A stretch of 64,000 bases of DNA, taken from Azospira oryzae. Its GTDB lineage: Bacteria > Pseudomonadota > Gammaproteobacteria > Burkholderiales > Rhodocyclaceae. The translations under genes were made by a program, and so were the position numbers. Position 1 is the stretch's first letter. Each line of letters starts with the position of its first letter. Positions 7,401 to 16,251 of the stretch are shown here, piece by piece. The notes below the pieces were generated by a model that was not told the origin of the DNA, did not search any database, and saw nothing but the letters and a program-made list of their open reading frames with translations. The stretch is taken from positions 310,001-374,000 of the forward strand of contig NZ_SHKM01000003.1 in the NCBI RefSeq assembly GCF_004217225.1. The letters are read 5' to 3'.

Positions 7401-8990
7401 CTAGGCGACGTCAAGCTGGCTCTTGTCCATAAAACGCTCGGCATAGCGCAGAAACACCCGCTGCTTCAGGAAAACGTCGAGCAAATCCCCGTCCACATGT
7501 CCGTTGTCGCGGAATTTCCGCATGATGGCGAGGGCCTGGGACAGCTTCATGCCTTCCTTGTACGGCCGGTCCCGGGCAGTGAGGGCTTCGAAGATGTCGG
7601 CGATGCCCATGATCCGGGCCTGGACGCTCATCTGTTCCCGGGTCAGGCCCCGGGGATAGCCCTTGCCGTCCATGCGTTCGTGGTGGCCGCCGGCGTATTC
7701 CGGCACGTTTTTCAGGTGCTTGGGCCAGGGCAGGGATTCCAGCATGCGGATGGTGGCGACGATGTGGTGGTTGATGATCTCCCGCTCGGCCTCGGTCAGG
7801 GTGCCGGCCCGGATGGTCAGGTTCTCCACTTCGTCGGCGCTGAGGAAGTCGTTTTCCTTGCCCTGCGCATCCTGCCAGCGGTAGCGGCGGGCGATCTGCC
7901 GCACCCGCTCCTGGTCTTCCGGCTGCATGGCTTCGCCGCCCACATTGCAGCGCTGCAGGAAGCGCTGGTCTTCCTCCATCTGGGCCAGACTCGCCTCCAG
8001 TTCCTGGCGCGCCTGGCTTTCCCCTCGGCCGCCGGCAATGGCCTGCCACATGCGGATCTGGACATCGCGGCGAATCACCTCGAAGCGGGTATCCAGCAGA
8101 TGGATGCGATCGAAGATGGTCTGCAGCTTGGTCGCCTTGTCCACCACGTGCACCGGCGTCGTCACCTTGCCGCAATCGTGCAGCAGGCCGGCCATCTTCA
8201 GCTCGTAGCGGTCCTTGTCGGACATGCTGAAGTCGGCCAGGGGGCCTTCCGTGGTGGCATTCACCGCCTCGGCCAGCATCATGGTCAGCTCCGGCACCCG
8301 CTGGCAGTGGCCGCCGGTGTAGGGGGATTTTTCGTCGATGGCGGTGTTGATGAGCTGGATGAAGGACTCGAACAGTTCTTCCAGCTGGGAAATGAGCTGC
8401 CGGTTGGTCAGGGCGATGGCCGCCTGGGAGGCCAGGGATTCGGCCAGGCGCTGGTCCGCATAGGAGAAGGCCCGCACTTCACCGCTGACGGGATCCTGGG
8501 CGTTGATCAGCTGCAAGACGCCGATCACCTCGTTCTCGTGGTTCTTCATGGGCACCGTGAGAAAGGACTGGGAGCGGTAGCCGGTGCGGGCGTCGAAGGC
8601 CCGGGTGCCGGAGAAATCGAAGCCCTCCGCCGTGTAGGCGTCGGCGATGTTGACCGTCTGCAGATTGAGGGCGCTGTAGGCGGCCACCATGGAATTGTTG
8701 GGCTCGCCGCTTTCGGTGTGCAGCGGCAGGTCGGGGAACTTGGAGGAGAGGGGCTGGCCGCTGCTACCGCCAAAGGCGATGGCCAGGGAGTCGGTGCGGA
8801 CAATCTCGAAGCGCAGATGGCGCCCGTCCTCGGTCATGCGGTAGAGGGTGCCGCCGTCCGCGTGGGTGATCTGCTTGGCCGCCAGCAGGATGCGCTCCAG
8901 CAGGCGATCCAGGTTGCGCTCGTGGGAGAGGGCCGCCCCGATCTCGTTGAGTTGCTCCAGGCGCCGGAAAAGATCGTCCAGGGTATCCAT
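7401..8990 (-). CDS. GAF-HD-GYP protein, probable c-di-GMP phosphodiesterase
   Basis: A 529-residue cytoplasmic signalling enzyme. An N-terminal GAF domain (about residues 10-195) ends in TVPM...IGVLQLIN. The HD-GYP domain has the metal-binding HDCGK at residues 271-275 and HHERMDGKGYP from residue 436. These residues should hydrolyse c-di-GMP to pGpG or GMP. The two motifs are about 165 residues apart, roughly 100 more than in typical HD-GYP proteins; the insert contains a Glu/Gln-rich, probably helical segment. ATG has AGGAGG upstream and lies 10 bases after the stop of the GAF-ATPase gene. It is the last gene of the signalling operon. Its GAF domain resembles the one in the upstream ATPase. 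Confidence 0.9.
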   Translation of the reverse strand: MDTLDDLFRRLEQLNEIGAALSHERNLDRLLERILLAAKQITHADGGTLYRMTEDGRHLRFEIVRTDSLAIAFGGSSGQPLSSKFPDLPLHTESGEPNNSMVAAYSALNLQTVNIADAYTAEGFDFSGTRAFDARTGYRSQSFLTVPMKNHENEVIGVLQLINAQDPVSGEVRAFSYADQRLAESLASQAAIALTNRQLISQLEELFESFIQLINTAIDEKSPYTGGHCQRVPELTMMLAEAVNATTEGPLADFSMSDKDRYELKMAGLLHDCGKVTTPVHVVDKATKLQTIFDRIHLLDTRFEVIRRDVQIRMWQAIAGGRGESQARQELEASLAQMEEDQRFLQRCNVGGEAMQPEDQERVRQIARRYRWQDAQGKENDFLSADEVENLTIRAGTLTEAEREIINHHIVATIRMLESLPWPKHLKNVPEYAGGHHERMDGKGYPRGLTREQMSVQARIMGIADIFEALTARDRPYKEGMKLSQALAIMRKFRDNGHVDGDLLDVFLKQRVFLRYAERFMDKSQLDVA

Positions 8991-9000
8991 GCCCTACCTC

Positions 9001-11367
9001 CTATTTGATGCAGACCGCGTGTACCTGCTTCATGTCGGTAATGCCCTGCAGCACCTTGTCGATGCCGTCCATCTTCAGGGTGCGCATGCCGTCGTTGAGG
9101 GCGCAGGCCACCAGCTCGGCCACCCGGGCATGTTCCTGGATCAGTTTCTTGACGCCGTCGGTCCCGGCCATCAGCTCGTGCAGGCCGACCCGGCCCTTGT
9201 AGCCGGTGTCGTTGCAGACGGGGCAGCCCTTGGGGCGATACAGGGTGAACTGGCCGTCCTTGGCGTAGCGGCTGTTCCAGTCCCGGTAGACGGCTTCGTA
9301 GGAGCCCTTGGGGTCCTTCTTCCAGCTGTCGGTGTTGGTCAGCTCCTCGCAGTACTCGGTCAGCAGCCGCTTCATGTCCTCCGGCGAGGGCTGGTAGGCC
9401 TCCTTGCACTCCTTGCACAGGCGCTTGGCCAGGCGCTGGGCCAGGATGCCGAGCAGGGCGTCGGCGAAATTGAAGGGGTCCATGCCCATGTCCAGCAGGC
9501 GGATCACCGATTCGGGGGCGCTGTTGGTATGCAGGGTGGCGAACACCAGGTGGCCGGTGAGGGAGGCCTCGATGCCGATGCCGGTGGTTTCCGCATCCCG
9601 CATTTCGCCCACCATGATCACATCCGGATCGGCCCGCAGGAAGGAGCGCATGACCGTGGCGAAATCCAGGCCGGCCTTCTTGTTGATCTGCACCTGGCGC
9701 AGGCCCTTCTGGGTGATTTCCACCGGGTCTTCCGCGGTCCAGATCTTGGTGTCCGGCGTGTTGATGTGGCCCAGGATGGAATGCAGGGTGGTGGTCTTGC
9801 CCGAGCCGGTGGGGCCGCAGACGAAGAAGAGGCCGTAGGGCTTGCTGATGATGCTCTTCAGGGTCTCGTGGTTGTGGGGCGTCAGGCCCAGGCTGTCCAG
9901 GGGAATGGGCTCGCCGGCGGCCAGGATGCGCATCACCACGTCTTCCATGCCGCCGGCGGTGGGGATGGTGGCCACCCGCAGCTCGATGTCCAGGGGGCCG
10001 TATTTCTTGAACTTGATCTTGCCGTCCTGGGGCTTGCGCTTCTCCGAGATATCCAGATCGCACATGATTTTCAGGCGGGCGATAAGGGCATTGCGGTAGG
10101 AGGCGGGGATCTCGATGTAGGGCACCAGGGAGCCGTCCTTGCGGAAGCGGATCAGGGTCTTTTCCTTGCCCGGCCGGGGTTCGATGTGGATGTCGGAAGC
10201 CCCCTGCTGGTAAGCCTCGATGATGATCTTGTTCACCAGCTTGACCAGCTCGTTCTCGGCGGCGGCAGAAACGTCGTCGCCGACAACGTCGCCTGCCTCG
10301 TCGTCACCATCCCCCAGGTCGGAGAGCAGGTCGCCCACCGAGGCCACGTCCGCCAGGGCACCGAAGAAATGGTCCAGCACCTGGAGGAATTCCCGGTTGG
10401 TGGTGACCCGGTAGACCACCTTGCTCTTGGGGAAGATGTTGTTCACCACCCGGGAGTTGCGCACCCGCTCCGGGTCCGTCGCCACCACCACCACGCCTTC
10501 CCGGGTTTCCTCCACCGGCACCCATTGCTGGGACTCGAGATAGTCGCGCTTGAGGTTGCGCAGCAGGTCGATGGGCTTGACCCGCTCGCTGCGGTAGGGC
10601 TCGTAGGGGTCGCCGAAGTACTTGGCCAGTGCCTGGCCGATGGCCGCCGGCTTGACCTGGAATTCCTTGACCAGGACCTCCTCCAGATCGAGCCCCTTGC
10701 GCCGGGCCGAGCGCTGGGCCAGGTCCAGTTCGGCGGCGGAGATGACGGCATCGCTGACCAGGCCGTCGTACTTGGAGCGCACCCCCGGCACCGCCTTCTG
10801 GCGCTGGGTGAAGGCGATGGCCAGGGTCTGGGCCAGGCCCTGGACGCCCTCCTCCGCCACGGCGGCAAAGGGCACATCGTCCCGGTTGTTGATGATTTGC
10901 ACCACTCCCAGCAAAGCCCCCTCCCCGTCGCTGATGGGCGCCACCAGCATCTGCTTGGTGCGATAGCCGGTGCGCTTGTCCACCTCCTGCAGGAAGTTCA
11001 TCTTGGGGGAATAGGCCTTCAGCTCCACGTCGTCGTAGACGTCCCGGATATTGGCCATTTTCTGGGTCATGGCCACATAGCCGGCCACGCTCTGCTCGGT
11101 GATGGGCAGCTTCAGGTCCTTGAAGGAATTGAGGCCGGTCTTCACCTTGGAGACGATGCTGCTGCGGTCTTCGCTGACGGTGTAGATGGTCAGCCGGTCC
11201 GCATTGAAGAGATTGCAGATGTCCTGGGACAGCTCCAGCATGATCTCGTCAATATTGCTGGTGGCGTGGATCTTGTTGGTGACCGCCTGCAGGTTCTTGA
11301 AAAAGAGCAGGCGGCTATTGACGTCGCCCTGGGCGCTGCTGTCGGGGGTGGGATGTGCTGCGTTCAT
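9001..11367 (-). CDS. GAF-domain GspE/PilB-type secretion or pilus ATPase
   Basis: A 788-residue traffic ATPase of the type II secretion/type IV pilus extension family with an unusual N-terminal GAF sensor (about residues 20-185). A GspE N-terminal-like domain follows (about 230-370). The RecA-like motor has Walker A GPTGSGKTT at 518-526, the Asp box AEDPVE, the Walker B region VGEMRDAET and the His box LVFATLHT. A CKEC...CPVC tetracysteine zinc motif with an unusually long spacer is also present. All catalytic motifs look intact. ATG is chosen because it overlaps the previous stop (TAATG). No PilC- or GspF-like partner lies nearby, but a pilin gene is two genes downstream. Assignment to pilus extension rather than secretion is inference. 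Confidence 0.88.
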   Translation of the reverse strand: MNAAHPTPDSSAQGDVNSRLLFFKNLQAVTNKIHATSNIDEIMLELSQDICNLFNADRLTIYTVSEDRSSIVSKVKTGLNSFKDLKLPITEQSVAGYVAMTQKMANIRDVYDDVELKAYSPKMNFLQEVDKRTGYRTKQMLVAPISDGEGALLGVVQIINNRDDVPFAAVAEEGVQGLAQTLAIAFTQRQKAVPGVRSKYDGLVSDAVISAAELDLAQRSARRKGLDLEEVLVKEFQVKPAAIGQALAKYFGDPYEPYRSERVKPIDLLRNLKRDYLESQQWVPVEETREGVVVVATDPERVRNSRVVNNIFPKSKVVYRVTTNREFLQVLDHFFGALADVASVGDLLSDLGDGDDEAGDVVGDDVSAAAENELVKLVNKIIIEAYQQGASDIHIEPRPGKEKTLIRFRKDGSLVPYIEIPASYRNALIARLKIMCDLDISEKRKPQDGKIKFKKYGPLDIELRVATIPTAGGMEDVVMRILAAGEPIPLDSLGLTPHNHETLKSIISKPYGLFFVCGPTGSGKTTTLHSILGHINTPDTKIWTAEDPVEITQKGLRQVQINKKAGLDFATVMRSFLRADPDVIMVGEMRDAETTGIGIEASLTGHLVFATLHTNSAPESVIRLLDMGMDPFNFADALLGILAQRLAKRLCKECKEAYQPSPEDMKRLLTEYCEELTNTDSWKKDPKGSYEAVYRDWNSRYAKDGQFTLYRPKGCPVCNDTGYKGRVGLHELMAGTDGVKKLIQEHARVAELVACALNDGMRTLKMDGIDKVLQGITDMKQVHAVCIK

Positions 11368-12449
11368 TATTGTTCCTTCGTTTCGGCCAAGGGGCCCCAG
11401 AGCCCGCCTTCCAGCCACCAGGCCTGATAGCCCTGCTGCGTCAGGAGAAAGGCGACGGCCGAGCTGCGGCGTCCGCTTTGACAATAGACCACGTATTCCC
11501 GGTTCGGATCGAGGCTGCCGAAGGCGCCGCGCACCTCGTTCACCGGCAGGTTGATGGCCCCGGGCAGGCCGTCGAAACGGAACTCCGCCGGATAGCGCAC
11601 ATCCACCCAGACGGCGCCCCGGGCCACCCGATCCTGGGCCTCGTCGCGGGACAGCCCCTTGAGCAGGGGCGCCCGCAACAAAGCATCGAAATCCTCCTTG
11701 CCCAGCTTCAGCAGGACGCCCTTGCTCTTCATGGTGACGCTGGCGTTGCGCCGGGCATTGGCCACCAGGGCCTCCTCGCCGAAAGCCTGGCCGGCCCCCA
11801 ATTGGGCGAGGACGACCTCCTTGTTGCCGAGGCGGCGGGTCACCTCGCAGCTGCCGGACTCGATCAGGTAGTAGGCATCACCCACGTCCCCTTCCCGGAT
11901 CAGTACTTCTCCGGCCGGCACCCGCAGGCGGCGGAAGCGTTGCAGCAGGACATCGATGTGGGCCGGCGGCAGCTGGCCCAGGGCGCTGGCGGTGAGCACC
12001 TGGACATTGAAGGCGCCGGACATCTGCCGCCAGTCGGTGGTCTCCTCCGGGGCGGCAGGGGCAACGGCCGGGGCTTTCTGCACGCCGGCGTTGGCCGCCA
12101 GCTGTTCCCAGGTAAGCAGGATGTCCAGTAACTGCCCATCAACGCCCAGCAGTTCAACGTTCCCCACCGCCAGCAGCGCCTGGGGCCGGGGCTCCTGCAG
12201 GCCCAGGGGCCAGGCAGCCGCCTCGCTGCCGGCCTGCAGCACGGCGCCGCTGCCGTCGGCAAACGACAGCCGCAGTTCGCCCTGCAGCAGGTAGAGGGAA
12301 AGCCCGGCCTCCAGGCGCTGGCGCGGCAGCGCCTGGCCCGGGGCCAGGCTTTCCAGGCGGCAGTAGGCGGCCAGTTCAGCCAGCCGCTCTCCCGACAGAT
12401 TGCCCAGGGGCGAAAGGCGCGCCAGGGCTTCCACGCTCACCTTGGCCAT
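11367..12449 (-). CDS. double cyclic-nucleotide-binding domain and rhodanese fusion protein
   Basis: A 360-residue fusion. The N-terminal beta-roll (about 10-125) is a degenerate cyclic-nucleotide-binding domain. The second (about 150-270) has a good phosphate-binding cassette, AFGEEALVANARRNASV, with the Gly-Glu and Arg-Ala/Asn pattern needed to hold cAMP or cGMP. The C-terminal rhodanese domain (about 275-355) has the active-site loop YCQSGRRSS with the catalytic cysteine. It lacks a DNA-binding domain, so it is a signal receiver and not a Crp-like regulator. It sits between the cAMP phosphodiesterase and the GAF-ATPase genes. A cAMP-gated sulfur-transfer or protein-persulfide function is speculative. 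Confidence 0.85.
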   Translation of the reverse strand: MAKVSVEALARLSPLGNLSGERLAELAAYCRLESLAPGQALPRQRLEAGLSLYLLQGELRLSFADGSGAVLQAGSEAAAWPLGLQEPRPQALLAVGNVELLGVDGQLLDILLTWEQLAANAGVQKAPAVAPAAPEETTDWRQMSGAFNVQVLTASALGQLPPAHIDVLLQRFRRLRVPAGEVLIREGDVGDAYYLIESGSCEVTRRLGNKEVVLAQLGAGQAFGEEALVANARRNASVTMKSKGVLLKLGKEDFDALLRAPLLKGLSRDEAQDRVARGAVWVDVRYPAEFRFDGLPGAINLPVNEVRGAFGSLDPNREYVVYCQSGRRSSAVAFLLTQQGYQAWWLEGGLWGPLAETKEQ

Positions 12450-12456
12450 GACGCGC

Positions 12457-13230
12457 TCACAGTTCGAAGACCTGGTTGTTCTGCAGCATGCGGGGCTTAA
12501 AGCCGGCCACGCCTTCCTCGATCTCCTGCATGGTCTGCTCGATCTGGCCGGGCTTCAGGTGGGTGATGAAAACCTCGGCCGGTCGCGCCAGCTTGGCCAG
12601 TTCCTCCGCCAGCAGGCTTGGACAGAGGTGCTTGGAGGCGATGGCCAGGGCCCGCTCCTTGTTGGAGAAGGCCGTCTCGATGATGAGGTAGCGCAGGTTG
12701 GCAACTTCGTTCACCCGGGGCCAGAAGCTGTCGTTGCTGGTGGTGTCGCCGCTGAAGGCCAAGCTGTTGCTGCCCGAATCCAGCAGATAGCCCACGGCCG
12801 GCACCGTGTGTTCCGCCGGCAGGGCGGTGATGCTGCGGCCGCAGCCCAGATCTACCCGCTGCCCCAGCTCCATGGCCTGGAACTGCAGGCAGGGGGTTTC
12901 CCGGCTCGGGATTTCGCTGAAATCGGGCCAGACCAGCCAGTTGAAAACGTGCTGGCGCAGGATGGCAAGGGTGGCCTCGCTGGCGTGCACCGTCACCGGC
13001 CGGCCGATGCGCATGTCCATGACGGTGTCGATCAGCAGGGGCAAGGAGGCGATGTGGTCGAGATGGGAATGGGTGAGGAAGATGTGGTCGATCGCCCCCA
13101 GCTCCGCCAGGGAGAGGTCCGCCACGCCGGTTCCCGCATCCACCAGCACATCGTGATCCACCAGCATGGAGGTGGTCCGCAAATGCCGGCCGCCGATGCC
13201 GCCGCTACAACCGAGAATCCTGATTTTCAT
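12457..13230 (-). CDS. metallo-beta-lactamase-fold 3',5'-cyclic-nucleotide phosphodiesterase (class II-like)
   Basis: A 257-residue metallohydrolase. The metal site is seen as HSHLDH (His54, His56, Asp58, His59), a histidine in AEHTVP, the aspartate in FSGDTT and the histidine in FITHLKPG. HxHLDHIxSL matches the class II cyclic-nucleotide phosphodiesterase signature better than generic lactamase-fold proteins. The ATG at 13230 fits the first strand MKIRILGCSGG, and the stop of the cyclase gene lies 13 bases upstream. Its position directly after an adenylate cyclase gene supports cAMP hydrolysis. A 7-base gap separates it from the CNBD-rhodanese gene, so all are probably co-transcribed. Confidence 0.85.
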   Translation of the reverse strand: MKIRILGCSGGIGGRHLRTTSMLVDHDVLVDAGTGVADLSLAELGAIDHIFLTHSHLDHIASLPLLIDTVMDMRIGRPVTVHASEATLAILRQHVFNWLVWPDFSEIPSRETPCLQFQAMELGQRVDLGCGRSITALPAEHTVPAVGYLLDSGSNSLAFSGDTTSNDSFWPRVNEVANLRYLIIETAFSNKERALAIASKHLCPSLLAEELAKLARPAEVFITHLKPGQIEQTMQEIEEGVAGFKPRMLQNNQVFEL

Positions 13231-13243
13231 GATTTTCCGGCCG

Positions 13244-15457
13244 CTACTTGGTTTCGAAAGTGGTGACGCCGTCCCAGCCGTCGCCCGGAGCTTGCTGCCG
13301 CAGATGGGCAACGCGCTCGCCGTAAAGCTGATAGAGCCGGCAGTCACCGTTGAGGCGCACCAGGTTCATCAGCTGCAGCTCGGCCTGGTCCCATTCCTGG
13401 GCACGATAACAGCGCAGGGCCTGCTGCCACAGTTTCAGTTCATCCAGCACGGCCTGGGGCACGCTGCCCGCCAGGCCCAGGGGCTCGTAAATGGCCACCG
13501 GCTCATCCTTGCCCTTCACCCGGACCCGGTCAAGCTCGCGGAAGACGCCGTCCCGCACCGCCGCCCGGGTGGCCTCGCCGACGATGATGCCGACGCCGTA
13601 CTGCTTGGTCAGGCCCTCCAGGCGGGAGCCCAGATTCACCGCATCGCCCATCACCGTATAGGCCTGGCGCAGGGGCGAGCCCATGTCGCCGACAGTCATG
13701 AGGCCGGTATTGATGCCGATGCCGATCTGCAGGGCCGGCCAGCCCCGGGCGGCGAAGGGAGCGTCGAGACGACGCAGCTCCACCTGCATCTCCAAGGCCG
13801 CCAACAGGGCGTGGCGGGCATGGTCGGGGTCGGCCACCGGCGCCCCCCAGAAGGCCATGATGGCATCGCCGATGTATTTGTCCAGGGTGCCCCGGTGGTG
13901 CCGGATCACCGTGGTCATGGCCCCCAGGTATTCGTTGATCAAATGGGCCAGGTCCTTGGGGTCCAGGCCTTCCGAAATGCTGGTGAAGCCGCGGATGTCG
14001 GAGAACAGCACGGTCAGCTCGGCGTTGCGGCCTTCCATGCTGTAGCGTTCCGGATCCCGGGCCATCTCGTCCACCAGCTCCGGCGGCACGTACTGCCCGA
14101 AGAGTTGGGTCAGCTGGCGCTTGCTGTGGGATTCGACGAAGTAGCCCCAGGACATGTTCATGGCGTAGAGGGCCAGGATCAGGAGCAGTACGCCGGCCAC
14201 CGGCAGGGCCAGGCCGGACTGCCACAAAGCGAGGTTGAGCCCCACCACCCCGGCCAGCACCGCCCCGGTGAGCAGGGTGGCCCGGGATGGCGACAGGGAC
14301 GGCAGCAGCAGGGACAGCAGCAGGCCCACCAGCAGCACCTGGACCACGTCGAAACCCAGGGCGTAGGGCGGCTTGTGCTTGAGGCTGCCGTCGAGCATGC
14401 CGGCAATCAGGTTGGCGTGGATTTCCACCCCCGGATAGGCCTCGCCCACCGGGGTCGCCCGCAAGTCCATGAGGCCGGGCGCGGTGGTGCCCACCAGCAC
14501 CACCTTCCCCTGCAGGCTGGCCGGCGCCACCCGCCCCTGCAGCACGTCCGCCGCCGACAGGTAGACGAAGCTGCCCTGGCCGCCCCGGTAGGGCACCAGA
14601 GTGGCCACGTTCTCGTCCACGGGAATGCGCAGCGCCCCTCGGGGGGTCGGCAGGTCCAGCCATTCCAGGCCGGCATAGCCGGAACCGCTGCCCCCTTCGG
14701 CGTAGCCCGGCCGCACCGGTACATTGCCCAGCAGCAGGCGCACCATGGCCAGGGAAAGGGATTCGTAGTACTGGCCGCCGTGCTCCACCAGCATGGGCAC
14801 CCGGCGGGAAATGCCGTCGAAATCCACCAGGGGATTGAAGTGGCCGCCGGCCGGGGCCGCCGCCTGGAAGGCCGGCAGGTTGCCGCCGTAGCCGCGCCAG
14901 GAGGTGAACAGGATGTTGCGCCCCTTGAAAGTGCCGGCCGGCAGCACCGCCGGCGGCAGCGCCCCCTGGGGAATGCCGTTGGACATGTAGAAGCCCAGCA
15001 CCACCGGCCGCCCCTTGAGGGTGGCGGCGAACTGGCCGTCGTAATCTAGGCTGCCGCGCAGGGAAGCGAGAGAGGCGAGGAAAGCTGCGTCGCCCTTCAG
15101 GCTGGTGGCGCCCATGCGCTCCAGGACCCGCAGGCCGGAGCTTTCATCCGGTTCGGCAAAGACCACGTCGAAGCCGACCAGCTGCACGCCGTAGTGGTCC
15201 GTCAGCTGCCGCACCAGCCGGCTCACCTTGTCCCGGCTCCAGGGCCAGCGCCCCACTTCGGCCAGACTCTTCTCGTCGATATCGACCACCACCACCCGGC
15301 TGTCCTGGCCGCCGGGCTGGGTCAGGCGCAGGCGGGCGTCGTAGGTGATGGCATCCAGGTGGGACAGCAGGGGATGCTGGTAGAGGCGGATGGAATGCCC
15401 CAGGGTGAGCAGCACCAGCGCCAGGCCGAGGGCGATTCTGACAAGGTTCTTTTTCAA
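13244..15457 (-). CDS. CHASE2-domain adenylate/guanylate cyclase (class III)
   Basis: A 737-residue membrane sensor enzyme. An N-terminal signal anchor (about 5-22) is followed by a periplasmic CHASE2 domain (about 30-330) containing DIDEKSLAEVGRWPWSRD. Two to three membrane helices follow (about 345-425). The class III cyclase domain (about 465-665) has the metal aspartate Asp487 in LFSDIRGFT, a second metal region KYIGDAIMAFWG and the VMGDAVNLGSRL block. The lysine/aspartate pair in these blocks favours ATP over GTP. The apparent start is TTG with a G-rich stretch just upstream; no better in-frame start precedes the anchor. It is followed by the phosphodiesterase gene and preceded by the FHA gene, in one operon. 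The CHASE2 ligand is unknown. Confidence 0.9.
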   Translation of the reverse strand: MKKNLVRIALGLALVLLTLGHSIRLYQHPLLSHLDAITYDARLRLTQPGGQDSRVVVVDIDEKSLAEVGRWPWSRDKVSRLVRQLTDHYGVQLVGFDVVFAEPDESSGLRVLERMGATSLKGDAAFLASLASLRGSLDYDGQFAATLKGRPVVLGFYMSNGIPQGALPPAVLPAGTFKGRNILFTSWRGYGGNLPAFQAAAPAGGHFNPLVDFDGISRRVPMLVEHGGQYYESLSLAMVRLLLGNVPVRPGYAEGGSGSGYAGLEWLDLPTPRGALRIPVDENVATLVPYRGGQGSFVYLSAADVLQGRVAPASLQGKVVLVGTTAPGLMDLRATPVGEAYPGVEIHANLIAGMLDGSLKHKPPYALGFDVVQVLLVGLLLSLLLPSLSPSRATLLTGAVLAGVVGLNLALWQSGLALPVAGVLLLILALYAMNMSWGYFVESHSKRQLTQLFGQYVPPELVDEMARDPERYSMEGRNAELTVLFSDIRGFTSISEGLDPKDLAHLINEYLGAMTTVIRHHRGTLDKYIGDAIMAFWGAPVADPDHARHALLAALEMQVELRRLDAPFAARGWPALQIGIGINTGLMTVGDMGSPLRQAYTVMGDAVNLGSRLEGLTKQYGVGIIVGEATRAAVRDGVFRELDRVRVKGKDEPVAIYEPLGLAGSVPQAVLDELKLWQQALRCYRAQEWDQAELQLMNLVRLNGDCRLYQLYGERVAHLRQQAPGDGWDGVTTFETK

Positions 15458-15500
15458 TGTGCCCCCGGCTGGCCGTGCGGCGCCGCTGCGTCCGCGCCCC

Positions 15501-16229
15501 TCAGTTCTTCAGGAAGAATTCCATCTTCACCCCGGCGATCTCGACCACATCGTGGTCCGCCAGGGGATGGGCCTGGGCGTCCAGGGTCTTGCCGTTGACC
15601 ACCGGGAACTGGCCGCCTTCCACATGGGTGATGAAATAACCATGGGGCCGCCGGGTGATGACGGCCACCTGCACGCCGGGCTTGCCCAGGGTGGTGAGGG
15701 TCTTCACCAGTTCCAGTTCCTTGCCCGCATTGGCGCCGTTGAGGATCTGCACCACCCCCAGCAGGGGCGCCGCGGCGGCGGCGGGGGCAGCCGGCGGCGG
15801 CGACGGGATGCGCACGTCGCCGAAGTTGGCATGGGTGGCCTCGCCCACGGCGGAGGCGGCGGGCGCCTCCTGGGGCTGGATGCTGCCGGGACGCAGCACC
15901 ATGGTCTTCTCGAAGTCGGTCTCCCCCTCACGGGCGGCGGGCAGGTCGCTGATGAACTTGAGCTTGTACTTGCCCAGTTCCACCACGTCGCCGTTCTGCA
16001 GGAAGTGCTTCTTGATTGGCTGGCCGTTCACCAGGGTGCCGTTGGTGCTGTTCAGGTCCTCGAGAAAGGAATCGTTGAGGATGGTCACCAGGGCCGCGTG
16101 TTCCCCGCTGATGGCCAGATTGTCGATCTGGATATCGTTGTGGGGCTTGCGGCCGATGGTCATCCGCTCCTTGGTGAGCGGGATTTCCTTCAGGACCAGT
16201 CCGTCCATGGAGAGAATCAGCTTTGCCAT
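15501..16229 (-). CDS. FHA-domain phosphothreonine-binding protein
   Basis: A 242-residue soluble adaptor. The first FHA domain (about 20-95) is complete: IGRKPHND, the SGEHA loop and the NSTNGTLVNG block that grips phosphothreonine. A TDFEKTMVL segment after it offers a threonine that could be the kinase's own target, as in FHA proteins regulated by their partner kinase. A Pro/Ala-rich linker (about 140-160) leads to a second, degenerate FHA-like domain. ATG has AAGGAA upstream. It lies between the PP2C and cyclase genes and should link the Ser/Thr kinase to its outputs; the partner proteins are not known. Confidence 0.88.
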   Translation of the reverse strand: MAKLILSMDGLVLKEIPLTKERMTIGRKPHNDIQIDNLAISGEHAALVTILNDSFLEDLNSTNGTLVNGQPIKKHFLQNGDVVELGKYKLKFISDLPAAREGETDFEKTMVLRPGSIQPQEAPAASAVGEATHANFGDVRIPSPPPAAPAAAAAPLLGVVQILNGANAGKELELVKTLTTLGKPGVQVAVITRRPHGYFITHVEGGQFPVVNGKTLDAQAHPLADHDVVEIAGVKMEFFLKN

Positions 16230-16251
16230 AGTGCAATTCCTTAGCGAAAAA

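Noticed and set aside
8848-11427. An 859-codon plus-strand frame over the GAF-ATPase gene, and similar long frames over the kinase (16952-19639).
   Set aside because: They are shadows in high-GC DNA; the minus-strand products have full catalytic motif sets.
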